A DNA stretch of 64,000 nt from Lactiplantibacillus brownii (GCF_031085375.1 NZ_JAVCWF010000001.1:1116001-1180000), one strand, 5' to 3'; shown: positions 35,754-46,071, counted from the stretch's first letter. Program-made: numbers and translations. Notes: generated from the letters alone by a model not told the origin.

Positions 35754-37483
35754 TGGCTGAAAAGGTACTAAAGGGAATCGCTGCCAGTGATGGTATTGCG
35801 ATTGCTAAGGCCTATATGCTAGTTGATCCAGATTTGTCATTCGAAAAGACGACGGTTTCAGATACTGATGCCGAAATCAAGAAGTTACATGACGCTTTTG
35901 ACGCTTCCAAGGCTGAATTGCAAGTCATCAAAGACAAAGCAACGAAAAGCTTAGGCGCTGAAGAAGCGGAAGTTTTTGAAGCTCATATCACTATTTTATC
36001 TGACCCTGAAATGTTAGGACAAATTGAAGGTAAGATTAAGGATGATAAAGTCAATGCCGAAGAAGCTTTGAAGGAAGTTACAGATGCTTTCATCTCAATG
36101 TTCGAAGCAATGACGGATAATGCATATATGCAAGAACGAGCCGGCGATGTTCGCGATGTCACGAAGCGTGTAATGAGCCACTTGTTAGGGGTAACCTTAC
36201 CAAGTCCCGCATTGATCGATTCTGAAGTGATTGTCGTTGCCCATGATTTGACACCTAGTGATACGGCCCAATTGGACCGCAAGTTCGTTAAAGGTTTCAT
36301 CACCGATATCGGTGGTCGGACGAGTCACTCCGCAATCATGTCACGGACTCTTGAAATCCCTGCCGTTGTTGGTTCTGAAACCGCAACGACTACGATCAAG
36401 GAAGGCACCACTGTGATTCTTGACGGCATCAACGGTGAAGCTTTAGTTGCGCCAACTGATGCTGAAATCAGTGACTACCAACAAAAAGCCAAGGATTTTG
36501 CTGCTCAAAAGGCCGAATGGGAAAAGCTTAAGAACGAAGCAACCGTTTCTAAAGACGGCAAACACTTCGAACTAGCTTCAAACATTGGGACTCCTGATGA
36601 CATGGACGGTGTCTTAGATGCTGGTTCCGAAGCCGTTGGGTTGTTCCGGTCAGAATTCTTGTACATGAACAGTGCTGAATTACCTGATGAAGATACCCAA
36701 TTCGAAGCCTACAAAAAGGTTGTCGAAGGGATGAAGGGTAAGCCAGTGATTGTCCGGACCATGGATATCGGTGGTGACAAGCATTTACCATACTTGCCAT
36801 TACCTGATGAAATGAACCCATTCTTGGGTTACCGGGCAATTCGGATCTCACTTGATCGTGATGATATTTTCCGGACCCAATTACGGGCGTTACTCCGGGC
36901 TTCTCACTATGGTCAATTGCGAATCATGTTCCCAATGATTGCAACCTTGGATGAATTCCGTCAAGCTAAGGCCATCTTCGAAGAAGAAAAGGCTAAGTTA
37001 GTTAAAGCGGGCACCCCAGTTGCGGATGATATCAAGTTAGGCATTATGATTGAAATCCCAGCTGCAGCGATCTTAGCTGATCAATTTGCTAAAGAAGTTG
37101 ACTTCTTTAGTATTGGGACTAACGACTTGATTCAATACTCATTCGCTGCTGATCGTGGTAACGAACGGGTCTCATACTTGTATCAACCATACAACCCAGC
37201 GTTGTTACGTTTGATCAAGCATGTAATTGATGCTGCGCACGCTAATGGCCGCATTGCGGGCATGTGTGGTGAAGTTGCCGGTGACCAAGTTGCGGTACCA
37301 TTATTGATGGGCTTAGGCTTGGATGAATTCTCAATGAGTTCTACTTCAGTTTTGAAGACACGCTCATTGATGAAGACCATCGACACGAAGAAAATGGCTA
37401 AGTTAGCAGACAAGGCCATCAACGAATGTGTCACTAATGAAGAAGTTAAAGAATTAGTTGAAAAGAACGTTTTCGATAAGTAA
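35753..37483 (+). CDS. ptsI: Phosphoenolpyruvate-protein phosphotransferase (enzyme I)
   Basis: 576 residues, full length. Phosphorylated His near residue 190 in [15 protein letters not shown]-binding FRSEFLYM and the C-terminal [15 protein letters not shown] and MCGEVAGD motifs are present. It takes phosphate from PEP to HPr, the first step of sugar uptake. One-base overlap with ptsH and a terminator after it define a two-gene operon. Confidence 0.97.
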   Translation: MAEKVLKGIAASDGIAIAKAYMLVDPDLSFEKTTVSDTDAEIKKLHDAFDASKAELQVIKDKATKSLGAEEAEVFEAHITILSDPEMLGQIEGKIKDDKVNAEEALKEVTDAFISMFEAMTDNAYMQERAGDVRDVTKRVMSHLLGVTLPSPALIDSEVIVVAHDLTPSDTAQLDRKFVKGFITDIGGRTSHSAIMSRTLEIPAVVGSETATTTIKEGTTVILDGINGEALVAPTDAEISDYQQKAKDFAAQKAEWEKLKNEATVSKDGKHFELASNIGTPDDMDGVLDAGSEAVGLFRSEFLYMNSAELPDEDTQFEAYKKVVEGMKGKPVIVRTMDIGGDKHLPYLPLPDEMNPFLGYRAIRISLDRDDIFRTQLRALLRASHYGQLRIMFPMIATLDEFRQAKAIFEEEKAKLVKAGTPVADDIKLGIMIEIPAAAILADQFAKEVDFFSIGTNDLIQYSFAADRGNERVSYLYQPYNPALLRLIKHVIDAAHANGRIAGMCGEVAGDQVAVPLLMGLGLDEFSMSSTSVLKTRSLMKTIDTKKMAKLADKAINECVTNEEVKELVEKNVFDK

Positions 37484-37513
37484 GTCGATAGCGAACGCAC
37501 AATTAGTTGTGAT

Positions 37514-37555
37514 AAAGCACGTTTAGAGTCTTTGGACTGTAGACGTGCTTTTTTA
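37514..37555 (+). terminator. Terminator after ptsI
   Basis: AAAGCACGT...ACGTGCTTT stem with GAGTC/GACT inner pairing and a T-run. Confidence 0.88.
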
Positions 37556-37646
37556 TACATATAAAGTACCGAATAGACTCAAGTAGTTTTAAGCGGCTTA
37601 AATACGTGGGCAAAAAACTGGTTAACGAGATAAAAACGTCTTTGTG

Positions 37647-37674
37647 TTGACTATTATGGAGAATATAGGATAAT
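37647..37674 (+). promoter_or_regulatory. Promoter of the AbiL-like pair
   Basis: TTGACT (37647-37652), 16-bp spacer, GATAAT (37669-37674). Confidence 0.6.
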
Positions 37675-37718
37675 AAAATAAGTTAGAAACGAAAATACGT
37701 TTTTAAAGGGAGACGCTG

Positions 37719-38957
37719 ATGCTAATAGATTTTAAAGTAACTAATTTCAGATCTTTTAAAAATGAGCAAGATTTTTCGATGGAAACTGGAAAAAGGTTAA
37801 GAAAATTGCAAACATCCAATACCATAGTTTCACAGAGACAAAGACTGCTAAAATCGGTCTTGGTCTTTGGTGCGAATGCAAATGGCAAAACTAATCTGAT
37901 CAAAGCTTTGTTAATGTTGAAACGGTTAGTGATTAATCCCACGACAGACGAATTACAACATTTAAATACCGATACTTTTGGCTATAATAAAGAAAATAGC
38001 AAATTTGAAATTTCTTTTATAGCGAATGAGCAACAATATGACTATCTTTTAGAATACAATTCAGATGAAGTTGTCCATGAAAAGTTAGTAACAGCGGGTC
38101 AAGTAATCTTTAATCGGCAAAAACAAAATTTTGTGACGATACCGACACAATTGCGTGCACTGACTGAAAACGTCCGAAAAAATCAACTGTTATTATACTT
38201 TGCACAACAAAATAATGAAAAATTTGCTAAAGCAGTTTACAAATGGTTTGTTGAAGATTTAATTATTGTTAGCACTGATCGAATTAAAAATGAACAATTC
38301 AAAATGCTGCAGGATGAAAGCTTCAAAACTAGATTTTTGCACTTTTTACAAGCAGCCGACTTTAACATTGTTGATGTTGAAGTTAAGGAAAGAGATGAAA
38401 AAATTCCCATACCAGCCTTTCTGCTCAAACAGTTAAATTCTGAAAGTGAAACCGATGAAGAAATTAAGTACATGCATTCAGTTTCATATGATGTCTACGC
38501 GACACATCAAGCTGAGAACGGCTCATTTTCGGTCTATTTTAATAATGAAAGTACTGGAACACAAGTCTTTATGTTTTTGGCACTTTATATGCTTAGTAAT
38601 AGTGAAAAAACGCTGATGATTGACGAATTCGACAGATCATATCACTTGGAACTCGCGCAAGCACTATTGAGGTTGATCAATAATGCTCATCAAACGAATC
38701 AGTTTATTTTAACCACACATGAACTATCGCTTTTAGATGCGGGATTACGACAAGATCAGATTTGGTTTGCTGAAAAAAATAGATTCGGCGAGAGTGAACT
38801 CTTTAGTATTTTTGATTTCGACGATCCCGCACTTAAGCGAAGCGATTTTAATTATAAGAAGCGGTATTTAGAAGGGGTTTACGGTGCAACACAATTAGTA
38901 AATAATAAATTACTTTTGGAGGCACTGATAGGGAATGAGCAGAGAGAAGCGAAGTAG
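37719..38957 (+). CDS. AAA ATPase, RloA/AbiLi-like phage-defence protein
   Basis: 412 residues of the OLD/RecF-like ATPase class. The N-terminal beta strand MLIDFKVTNFRSF, Walker A GANANGKTN (about residues 51-59), signature-like NESTGTQVFMFLAL, Walker B TLMIDEFDRS and HTH-type switch ILTTHELSLLDAGL are visible. A long alpha-helical insert occupies the middle. With the overlapping RloB-like gene it matches the AbiL abortive-infection organisation. It would sense infection and activate its partner. Codon use (many AGA, AT-rich) differs from ptsI and the next operon, indicating transfer. AAAGGGAG precedes the ATG. Confidence 0.8.
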   Translation: MLIDFKVTNFRSFKNEQDFSMETGKRLRKLQTSNTIVSQRQRLLKSVLVFGANANGKTNLIKALLMLKRLVINPTTDELQHLNTDTFGYNKENSKFEISFIANEQQYDYLLEYNSDEVVHEKLVTAGQVIFNRQKQNFVTIPTQLRALTENVRKNQLLLYFAQQNNEKFAKAVYKWFVEDLIIVSTDRIKNEQFKMLQDESFKTRFLHFLQAADFNIVDVEVKERDEKIPIPAFLLKQLNSESETDEEIKYMHSVSYDVYATHQAENGSFSVYFNNESTGTQVFMFLALYMLSNSEKTLMIDEFDRSYHLELAQALLRLINNAHQTNQFILTTHELSLLDAGLRQDQIWFAEKNRFGESELFSIFDFDDPALKRSDFNYKKRYLEGVYGATQLVNNKLLLEALIGNEQREAK

Positions 38958-39522
38958 AAAACTTAAGCCTAGAATTTTTTTCTTTGTTGAAGGCAAGACA
39001 GAAAAAGTCTTTTTTGACGCTTTATCTCAGCATTATCGGCTTATTGCCGCAAAAACGGTTAAGATTATTGATGCGAGTGGTTCAGACTGGGTTGACAAGG
39101 TCGCTAATATGATGAAGAATAATCCTAAATTACGACCTGATGAAAAAACACAAGTCTATATTATCTTTGATAGAGACGATCTTTCCGTAGAAATTGTTAG
39201 TAAAATGCAACGTAAAGCCAAAAAAATGGCGATACGGATAGCTGATTGTCAGTTGGGATTCTCTAATCGTTCGTTTGAAGTTTGGCTATTAGCACACTAT
39301 CGAAAAATGACGGTCAGAGTAGAGGATACACGGCATTTATGTGCAGAATTATCTCAATTTTGGGGGTATGTGTATGTTAAGGGCGATAGTCAACAAATGG
39401 AAAGTATTTTAAAGGATGACAAGGTGTTTCAAGCCATTGATAATACGCAAACATTGACAAGTCTGTCAATAGATAAACAGTCCACCAATATCGGGACGAT
39501 CGTGAGTACCGTCATTAGTTAA
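38935..39522 (+). CDS. RloB/AbiLii-like protein with TOPRIM-type motifs
   Basis: 195 residues. IFFFVEGKTEKVFFDAL (Glu near 20) and VYIIFDRDD (near 80-86) are the TOPRIM-like acidic motifs of RloB, followed by DCQLGFSNRSFEVWLLAHY, a family hallmark. RloB is presumed to be the nuclease or toxin effector of AbiL-type systems. The start overlaps the ATPase gene by 23 bases with GGAGGC upstream, so the two are translated together. A terminator closes the unit. Confidence 0.8.
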   Translation: MSREKRSRKLKPRIFFFVEGKTEKVFFDALSQHYRLIAAKTVKIIDASGSDWVDKVANMMKNNPKLRPDEKTQVYIIFDRDDLSVEIVSKMQRKAKKMAIRIADCQLGFSNRSFEVWLLAHYRKMTVRVEDTRHLCAELSQFWGYVYVKGDSQQMESILKDDKVFQAIDNTQTLTSLSIDKQSTNIGTIVSTVIS

Positions 39523-39560
39523 AACAGAATTGGATTTAATTGAAAATTGAATTCTTGATA

Positions 39561-39603
39561 AAAGCCCGCGCTTAGTCTCTTTTGGACGATAAGTGCGGGT
39601 TTT
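39561..39603 (+). terminator. Terminator after the AbiL-like pair
   Basis: CCCGCGCTTA pairs with TAAGTGCGGG, with AAAAG/GTTTT ends. Confidence 0.8.
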
Positions 39604-39651
39604 AGTCAATCATGCTGATCACAGGGAACTCTTAATTTATCTTAAGATTAT

Positions 39652-39680
39652 TTGCAACTCTGATACCGAACCAATATAAT
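39652..39680 (+). promoter_or_regulatory. Promoter of the glycolipid operon
   Basis: TTGCAA (39652-39657), 17-bp spacer, TATAAT (39675-39680). Confidence 0.75.
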
Positions 39681-39800
39681 TGTTATAATTAATTATTGAG
39701 ACTGAAAGGACGCGCTCAATCAGGTGGACTTAAGGACTGATTGAAGCAACGATGACTAATGGTGGTTTAGTTAGTGGTCGGAAATAAAGGGAGAATCTAC

Positions 39801-40976
39801 GTGAATATCGGGATATTTACAGATACGTACTATCCACAAGTTAGTGGGGTAGCAACGTCGATCAAAGTGTTGCGTAATCAACTCGAGCGAGCTGGTCATC
39901 AAGTGTACATTTTTACGACCACCGATCCGCATGTTGATAAGAATATTTATGAGCGGAATATTTTCCGTTTCACAAGTATTCCTTTCGTGTCATTTACAGA
40001 TCGCCGGATTGCCGTGCGCGGCTTATTTAAAGCCTATCAGGTTGCGAAGGATTTGGGCTTGGATATTGTGCATACCCAGACTGAATTTTCGATGGGCATG
40101 ATTGGTAAATTTGTTGCCAAGCAGTTAAAAATCCCGTGCATTCATACCTATCACACGATGTATGAAGATTATTTGCATTATATTGCCAACGGTAAGCTCT
40201 TAAAGCCGTATCACGTGAAAGAAGCCACACGGGCCTATTGTTACCATCTGAATGGTATTGTGGCACCCAGTCATCGGGTTTCAAAAACGTTAAAGGGTTA
40301 TGGCGTCAAAGCGCCGATCCGGATCATTCCGACTGGGATCGACATCAATCAATATGAGCAAACACCAGATGCCGATTATCGCCAAAAATTAGGTTATGCG
40401 GCGGATACACCAGTGTTATTGTCCTTGAGCCGATTAGCGTATGAAAAGAACATTCATGAGGTCATTGCCGCGTTACCCGCTGTGATTGACCAAGTGCCCA
40501 ACGTGCAACTATGTATCGTCGGTGACGGCCCTGCTCGTGAGACCTTAGAGAATCAGGCGAAGGACGCCGGTTTGAGTGAACATGTGCAATTTACTGGTGA
40601 AATTGATAATGATGAAGTGTATAACTATTATCAGATGGCGGATCTGTTTGTGTCAGCCTCTAATTCGGAATCCCAAGGGTTGACGTATATTGAAGCGATG
40701 GCAGCCGGGCTGAAAACGGTCGTGGCAGCCAGTCCGTATACGGACCAACTATTAGATGATCCCTCGTTGGGGACAACTTTTAGTAGTGAAGCCAACTTAG
40801 TGCGTGATGTGGTTCGTTATTTACAACATCCACATGCGTTTGATGATCCCAAACCACGGCAGAAGAAGTTGTATCAAATTTCGGCCGAATATTTTGGAAA
40901 ACAGGTCATTAATTACTATCAAGATGTGCAACTGGCCTATTCAGAGACGAATAAGTCGGCGAATGTGAGCGATTAA
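39801..40976 (+). CDS. lafA: Diacylglycerol glucosyltransferase (LafA/BgsB-like)
   Basis: GTG 39801 (AAAGGGAGA upstream) gives 391 residues of a GT4 enzyme. The N-terminus NIGIFTDTYYPQVSGVATSIKVL is typical of diacylglycerol glucosyltransferases, and the EX7E motif lies in SESQGLTYIEAMAAG. It is expected to make monoglucosyl-diacylglycerol, the first step of the glycolipid anchor of lipoteichoic acid. The next gene, starting 12 bases later, encodes the second glycosyltransferase. Function is assigned from family and context. Confidence 0.83.
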   Translation: MNIGIFTDTYYPQVSGVATSIKVLRNQLERAGHQVYIFTTTDPHVDKNIYERNIFRFTSIPFVSFTDRRIAVRGLFKAYQVAKDLGLDIVHTQTEFSMGMIGKFVAKQLKIPCIHTYHTMYEDYLHYIANGKLLKPYHVKEATRAYCYHLNGIVAPSHRVSKTLKGYGVKAPIRIIPTGIDINQYEQTPDADYRQKLGYAADTPVLLSLSRLAYEKNIHEVIAALPAVIDQVPNVQLCIVGDGPARETLENQAKDAGLSEHVQFTGEIDNDEVYNYYQMADLFVSASNSESQGLTYIEAMAAGLKTVVAASPYTDQLLDDPSLGTTFSSEANLVRDVVRYLQHPHAFDDPKPRQKKLYQISAEYFGKQVINYYQDVQLAYSETNKSANVSD

Positions 40977-40987
40977 GGGGACGAATT

Positions 40988-42010
40988 ATGCTAAACATCA
41001 CCATGTTTTCGAAGGCTGACTCAGTTAAGGGTCAAGGGGTCGGTAGCGCGTATTTAGAATTAATGCGATTACTGCAGACGCATTGGCGCGATGAATTTAA
41101 GATCAAAATTAACCGCTACGGGCGTTCGGCAATTTCACATTATCATACGGTCAATCCGATGTTTTATCTCTCGACATTTATGCCGAATCGGGGTCGGAAA
41201 ATTGGTTATGTGCATTTTTTGCCAGAAACTCTCGAAGGCAGTTTAAAATTGCCTAAACCTTTTCAAGCGATTTTTAATCGTTATTTGATTTCGTTTTATA
41301 AACGGATGGATCATATCGTGGTCGTGAATCCCACGTTTATCCCGAAGCTGGAAGCCTACAATATCAGCCGTGCGGATGTGACCTATATTCCCAATTTTGT
41401 CAGCAAACGTGAATTTTACGAGATGACAGCTGCAAAACAATTAAAGTTGCGGCAACAGTACGGCTATGACCAAAATAAATTTATGATTTTGGGAACCGGC
41501 CAGATTCAGGATCGCAAAGGGGTTCCGGACTTTATTGAACTCGCGCGACGTAATCCTGATATCCAATTCGTTTGGGCGGGTGGCTTCTCGTTTGGACGGA
41601 TTACGGACGGTTATCAGGCACTGAAGAAAGTTGTCGACAATCCGCCGGCTAACTTGTCATTTCCTGGTATCGTTGATCGTGAGAAGCTCGTTGACTACTA
41701 CAATATGGCGGACTTGTTTTTGTTGCCGTCATACAACGAACTGTTTCCAATGTCCGTACTGGAAGCTTTCAGTTGTGGGACACCAGTTTTGTTGCGTGAC
41801 TTAGATTTATACCGGGCAATTATTGACGGCTATTATCAGGCGGCGACGGATGTGAATGACATGCAAAAACAAATCGATCATTTACGTGATAATCCGGCTG
41901 GCATGCAGTTTTTGCATGATAAGGCAGTTCTGGCCTCTCAGGATTATTCCGAAGACCGGTTGGCGCGGGTTTGGCATGACTTTTATTTACAACAAGCAAA
42001 AGAGGGCTAG
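40988..42010 (+). CDS. lafB: Second glycolipid glycosyltransferase (LafB/BgsA-like)
   Basis: 340 residues, GT4. The N-terminal LNITMFSKADSVKGQGVGSAYLE, central GTGQIQDRKGVPDFIELAR and donor-site NELFPMSVLEAFSCGTP are the pattern of the LafB/BgsA branch that adds a second hexose to monoglycosyl-diacylglycerol. Acts at the inner face of the membrane. It lies between lafA and the flippase-like gene, with two-base spacing to the latter. Confidence 0.85.
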   Translation: MLNITMFSKADSVKGQGVGSAYLELMRLLQTHWRDEFKIKINRYGRSAISHYHTVNPMFYLSTFMPNRGRKIGYVHFLPETLEGSLKLPKPFQAIFNRYLISFYKRMDHIVVVNPTFIPKLEAYNISRADVTYIPNFVSKREFYEMTAAKQLKLRQQYGYDQNKFMILGTGQIQDRKGVPDFIELARRNPDIQFVWAGGFSFGRITDGYQALKKVVDNPPANLSFPGIVDREKLVDYYNMADLFLLPSYNELFPMSVLEAFSCGTPVLLRDLDLYRAIIDGYYQAATDVNDMQKQIDHLRDNPAGMQFLHDKAVLASQDYSEDRLARVWHDFYLQQAKEG

Positions 42011-42012
42011 CC

Positions 42013-43053
42013 ATGACTAGAAAAAACATGTGGTCATTACTGGTCATGGTGTTACTTGGTGTGGGGATCTCATGGTATTCCTTACGTAACGTCAACCTTG
42101 GTAATATGATGACCGATATTGCTCAACTAAATTGGTGGTGGCTCCTCGTGGCGTTAGGCTGTGTTGGGCTATATTTTGGCCTTGAAGCGGTAGTCGTCCA
42201 AAAGTTCGTGCGCCATCGTTATAAGAACTATTCTTTTCGTAGCGCGCTCAGAGTGCCATTGGCTGAACAGTTATTTAATGGGATAACGCCATTTTCATCA
42301 GGCGGTCAACCGGCACAGATTTTTGTGATGGCACAGTCAGGTATTGATGCTGGCCGTGCCAGTTCCGTGGCGCTGATGAAGTTTGTCGTGTTTCAGGCCA
42401 TGGTCGTCCTGAACTTCTTGTTTGCCATGTTAATTGGGTTTCATTACTTAGCCGAGAAGTTAAGTTACCTTTCACTGTACGTCTTTTTCGGTTTTTTGAT
42501 TCATTTTGCCGTCATCGTGGGCTTATTACTCGTGATGTATTGGTATAATTTCACCAAGCGAGCGGTAAAAGTGGTCTTGATTCCGGTTGGCTGGTTTATG
42601 AAAGCCGAACGTTTTGCACAGTTTCAAGCAAATATCAGTGAAAAAATTGATTCCTTTTATGAGGAAAGCTTGCGAATGACCAAGGATTGGCGGATGTTGG
42701 TCGAAGTTTCAGTGATCACCTTCTTGCAACTATTGTTCTACTATCTGATTCCGTATTTCATTATGCGTGCGATGGGCTATACCGGGGTTAACGTGATCAT
42801 GGTGACCAGCTTGAATGTGCTGATTTTCTTAGTGACGTCATTGTTCCCGATTCCCGGTGGCGCGGGTGGTGCCGAATTTGGGTTTACGGAATTATTTGCC
42901 AAATTCATTCCTAGTCATAGCAAACTGATTCTTGCCATGCTGATTTGGCGTATTTTAACGTACTATCTGGGACTGTTTTTGGGGATGATTGCGATGGCAA
43001 TGAAACCTGAAAAAGCTGAAGAAATTAAACCTGACCAATTGTCAGAAAAATGA
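42013..43053 (+). CDS. YbhN/UPF0104 flippase-like membrane protein
   Basis: 346 residues with about eight helices of the lysylphosphatidylglycerol synthase transmembrane (flippase) fold. Recognisable are RVPLAEQLFNGITPFSSGGQPAQI, the conserved TPFSSGGQP signature, and LFPIPGGAGGAEFGF. It lacks the MprF synthase domain. Linked to the glycolipid synthases, it may move the glycolipid anchor to the outer leaflet; this is inferred from context. Confidence 0.8.
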   Translation: MTRKNMWSLLVMVLLGVGISWYSLRNVNLGNMMTDIAQLNWWWLLVALGCVGLYFGLEAVVVQKFVRHRYKNYSFRSALRVPLAEQLFNGITPFSSGGQPAQIFVMAQSGIDAGRASSVALMKFVVFQAMVVLNFLFAMLIGFHYLAEKLSYLSLYVFFGFLIHFAVIVGLLLVMYWYNFTKRAVKVVLIPVGWFMKAERFAQFQANISEKIDSFYEESLRMTKDWRMLVEVSVITFLQLLFYYLIPYFIMRAMGYTGVNVIMVTSLNVLIFLVTSLFPIPGGAGGAEFGFTELFAKFIPSHSKLILAMLIWRILTYYLGLFLGMIAMAMKPEKAEEIKPDQLSEK

Positions 43054-43102
43054 TGGAGCGCTAGCAATCAGCCAGCGCTTTTTAGTCTTTAAAGGGGGGC
43101 TT

Positions 43103-44341
43103 ATGTTGAAGTTTAGATTGTGGGGGACCGTGCTGTGGTTAGGGCTCGCCTTGATTGTTTGGGGACAATGGCCGCTGAGAGCAACGGCGGCTACTGATCC
43201 GGCGACTGAGGTTAAAGCTGCCTACGTGGTGGATGCCAACTCAGGCCAAGCCATTTATGCGGATCACGCGGATAAAAAGTTGCCCATTGCCTCACTGAGC
43301 AAGTTGATGACCTTGTATTTGGTCACGCAAGCGGTAAGAAAAGGTCAAGTGAAGTGGACGGACAATGTGCCAATTAGTGCTGACGTTCGTAAATTAGCCG
43401 CCAGTCCGACCTTATCGACGATGCCGATGGCTAAAGATGAAAAATTTACTGTAAAAGAATTGTTCGCCGCCACACTTGTGGGGTCTTCCAATAGTAGTGC
43501 CATTGCGCTAGGAGAACTGATTGGTGGCAGTAATGCGAAGTTTATTCAATTGATGAATCAGCAGGCAGCTCGTTGGCAACTCGCGGCCCATTTTGTGAGT
43601 GCGTCGGGATTAGATAATACCGACTTAATCCGCTATCACTATAATTTACCGGGAACGAGTAATCAAGCCCAAAATCTCGTTTCGGCTCGGGCGATTACGA
43701 CCGTTGCGCGTCAGCTGATCAAGGACTATCCGGCCGTGATTGACATTGCGAACCACGGCTCGATTAAGATTCATCGTTATCGCGTGGCGACCTTGGTCCA
43801 AATTTTAAAGGGGCAGAAGCACTATGATGCTGCGGTGCCGGTAGATGGTTTAAAAACAGGCTATACGGCGCAAGCCGGCGCTTGTCTGGTCGCCACGTTT
43901 AAGCAAGGCGGTCGCCGATTAATTGCCACAACGCTAGGTGGAACTTGGAAATATACGGCCAATGCCAAATTACGGTTACAGACGCAACAACAAGAACGGT
44001 ATCACAATGTTGCACCAGCAACGATGAAATATCGTTTGCCGGGAACGCAGACAACGTTAAAATTGGTCGCCAAGTCATCGGTGAAGCGTTGGGAAAATGT
44101 ACAACAACCGTTCCGGCAAACCCAGACAGCGGCGGTACCCGTACAGCGTCAGCAAGTAAATTATTTGGCTGCCAACACCACGGTCATGCGGTTACGATTG
44201 ACTGATCCGAATTCTGGGACGGTCACGACGGTGGCTTATGTTTCACCAAAAGCTCAAATGATTCCTGGTCCGATGCAACAAGTTGCCAAAGCAACAGCGA
44301 CTAAGCACCAATTAAACTTACCGTTAGCCTTTGCAAATTAA
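43103..44341 (+). CDS. dacA: D-alanyl-D-alanine carboxypeptidase (penicillin-binding protein, S11)
   Basis: 412 residues with a signal peptide (LWLGLALIVWGQWPLRATA). The serine site IASLSKLM, SSNSSA and KTGYTAQAG boxes are those of DacA-type enzymes, which trim D-Ala from peptidoglycan stem peptides outside the cell. A C-terminal PBP5-like beta domain follows (residues about 300-400). The C-terminal end lacks an obvious amphipathic anchor. GGGGGG precedes the ATG. It is the last gene of the operon before a terminator. Confidence 0.9.
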   Translation: MLKFRLWGTVLWLGLALIVWGQWPLRATAATDPATEVKAAYVVDANSGQAIYADHADKKLPIASLSKLMTLYLVTQAVRKGQVKWTDNVPISADVRKLAASPTLSTMPMAKDEKFTVKELFAATLVGSSNSSAIALGELIGGSNAKFIQLMNQQAARWQLAAHFVSASGLDNTDLIRYHYNLPGTSNQAQNLVSARAITTVARQLIKDYPAVIDIANHGSIKIHRYRVATLVQILKGQKHYDAAVPVDGLKTGYTAQAGACLVATFKQGGRRLIATTLGGTWKYTANAKLRLQTQQQERYHNVAPATMKYRLPGTQTTLKLVAKSSVKRWENVQQPFRQTQTAAVPVQRQQVNYLAANTTVMRLRLTDPNSGTVTTVAYVSPKAQMIPGPMQQVAKATATKHQLNLPLAFAN

Positions 44342-44385
44342 AAAGGATTCGACTGACCATTTGGGGCCAATTGAATCCTTTTTTT
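44342..44385 (+). terminator. Terminator after dacA
   Basis: AAAGGATTC pairs with GAATCCTTT, followed by T-run. Convergent with the aminotransferase gene. Confidence 0.85.
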
Positions 44386-44392
44386 GTGGTGA

Positions 44393-45580
44393 TTAAACTT
44401 GTTTATTTTCAGGTGCTTGCATGTAGGCAGTTAACCGATCCATTGCTTTTTGTAGCTTTTCCATGCTGGCAGCATAGCTCAAGCGGACGTAGCCTTCACC
44501 CTCAGCGCCAAAACCAGTGCCTGGGATAATGGCGAGATGATTTTTGCGCGCTAAATCTTTACAGAAAGCCATTGAGTCTTGATTGAAACCGGCGGGAATT
44601 TTGGCGAAAATGTAGAACGCGCCGGTTGGGCGAGCAATCTTGAATCCTAAGCCGTTCATGACTTGATAAACAAAGTCACGGCGCTTTTGATATTCTGCGC
44701 GCATTGGCAACGCGTCATCAATCCCGTTGGTCAAGGCTTCGATACCAGCCTTTTGGGCAATCGTTGTAGCGGCCGTGACATAGTATTGATGCACTTTCTT
44801 CATTTGGGCGGTGAGTTCCTTGGAAGCGAATAGGAACCCGATCCGCCAGCCGGTCATGGCATGTGACTTTGACAGGCCATTGATTAAAATGGTTTCTTCT
44901 GGAATGTAGTTTGCGATGGAGACATGGTCACTGCCATAAGTCAGCTCACTGTAAATTTCATCAGAAACGACCCATAAGTTGTGTCGCTTGAAGCAGGCTG
45001 CTAAAGCTTTAACCTCATCTTCAACGTAGGTGACCCCCGTTGGATTGTTCGGATAGTTTAAAACGATGCCTTTGAAATGTTCGTCAGGATGGGCAGCAAT
45101 GAAATCATCGACCATCTTAGGGGTAATGACGAAATCATTAACGCCAGTGTCCATGAATAATGGCGTGGCGCGAGCTTCCTGAATAATTGGAATGTAGGCC
45201 GGGAAGATCGGTGAGGGGATGATGATGGCATCACCGGGGTTACAAATCGTCGTCAAGGCAGTTGCAATGGCTTCGGTGGCACCAACTGTGACCAAAACTT
45301 GATCTTTGGCATCGTAGTGATTGCCGTACTTTTTAGCTTGGAAGTTGGCGGCAGCTTCGCGTAATTCTAATAAGCCGGCCATCCCAGTATAGTGTGAAAA
45401 GTTGTGGTCGATGGCGTCTTTAGCGGCGTCTTTGACGTGTTGAGGGGTGTTAAAATCAGGTTCCCCAAGGGTGAGCTTCACCATATCGGGGATCGCACTA
45501 ACTTCTTCATCAAATTGACGGATTGTCGAAACTTGAATTTGTGCAATAGTATCGTTAAGATCATCTCTGAATAGTGTCAT
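44393..45580 (-). CDS. PLP-dependent class I/II aminotransferase (AraT/PatA-like)
   Basis: 395 residues. The fold type I features are present: LGEPDFNTPQHV, VTVGATEAI, NYPNNPTGV, SDEIYSELTYG, and the PLP lysine in LSKSHAMTGWRIGF. It is close to aromatic aminotransferase AraT and N-acetyl-diaminopimelate aminotransferase PatA, which sequence alone does not separate. It would use 2-oxoglutarate as acceptor. AAAGGAG precedes the ATG. It could feed 2-oxo acids to the L-HicDH encoded in this window. Confidence 0.85.
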   Translation of the reverse strand: MTLFRDDLNDTIAQIQVSTIRQFDEEVSAIPDMVKLTLGEPDFNTPQHVKDAAKDAIDHNFSHYTGMAGLLELREAAANFQAKKYGNHYDAKDQVLVTVGATEAIATALTTICNPGDAIIIPSPIFPAYIPIIQEARATPLFMDTGVNDFVITPKMVDDFIAAHPDEHFKGIVLNYPNNPTGVTYVEDEVKALAACFKRHNLWVVSDEIYSELTYGSDHVSIANYIPEETILINGLSKSHAMTGWRIGFLFASKELTAQMKKVHQYYVTAATTIAQKAGIEALTNGIDDALPMRAEYQKRRDFVYQVMNGLGFKIARPTGAFYIFAKIPAGFNQDSMAFCKDLARKNHLAIIPGTGFGAEGEGYVRLSYAASMEKLQKAMDRLTAYMQAPENKQV

Positions 45581-45771
45581 GATTAAGACTCCTTTATATT
45601 TTTATAACTTGTCTTAATTTTATCACAACTGAGTACCGACTAAGTGGGACATTGCGGTATAATTGTATTGTGAAATTTTACTTTGAAACGGGGCTTTCTG
45701 TTAAAAAGGCGTGTTATTAGTCCCATTTTTTGCTAGAATAAAAACAAAACTTAAGGAGCGAGATTATTATA

Positions 45772-46008
45772 ATGGAAAAATCTGAATTATCTGCGATTCT
45801 CAAACGACTTGAAGCGATGCGAACGACTGAAGCAACTGAGGTACAATCCCGTCGTTTTGAAAAGGAAGGCGTTGAACGTGGGCAAGTCGCTTACGACCCA
45901 GCAACGTCAACTTATACTTTACAAGAATTCAACCCAGATCAAACTTTTGAATTCGATAACATCGACTTAGTTGCAATTGAACTATACGATTTGTTAACGG
46001 ACAATTAA
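45772..46008 (+). CDS. DUF1797 protein, YkuJ family
   Basis: 78 residues with YkuJ features: LSAILKRLEAMRTTEATEVQSRRFEKEGVE and EFNPDQTFEFDNIDLVAIELYDLL. Small, acidic, cytoplasmic, without known activity. AAGGAG precedes the ATG. Stand-alone gene. Confidence 0.85.
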   Translation: MEKSELSAILKRLEAMRTTEATEVQSRRFEKEGVERGQVAYDPATSTYTLQEFNPDQTFEFDNIDLVAIELYDLLTDN

Positions 46009-46071
46009 CATTTCCGCCAATTAGATATTTTATAGACTGATCCATATTATGCGTTGAAACTTGAAGAATTG

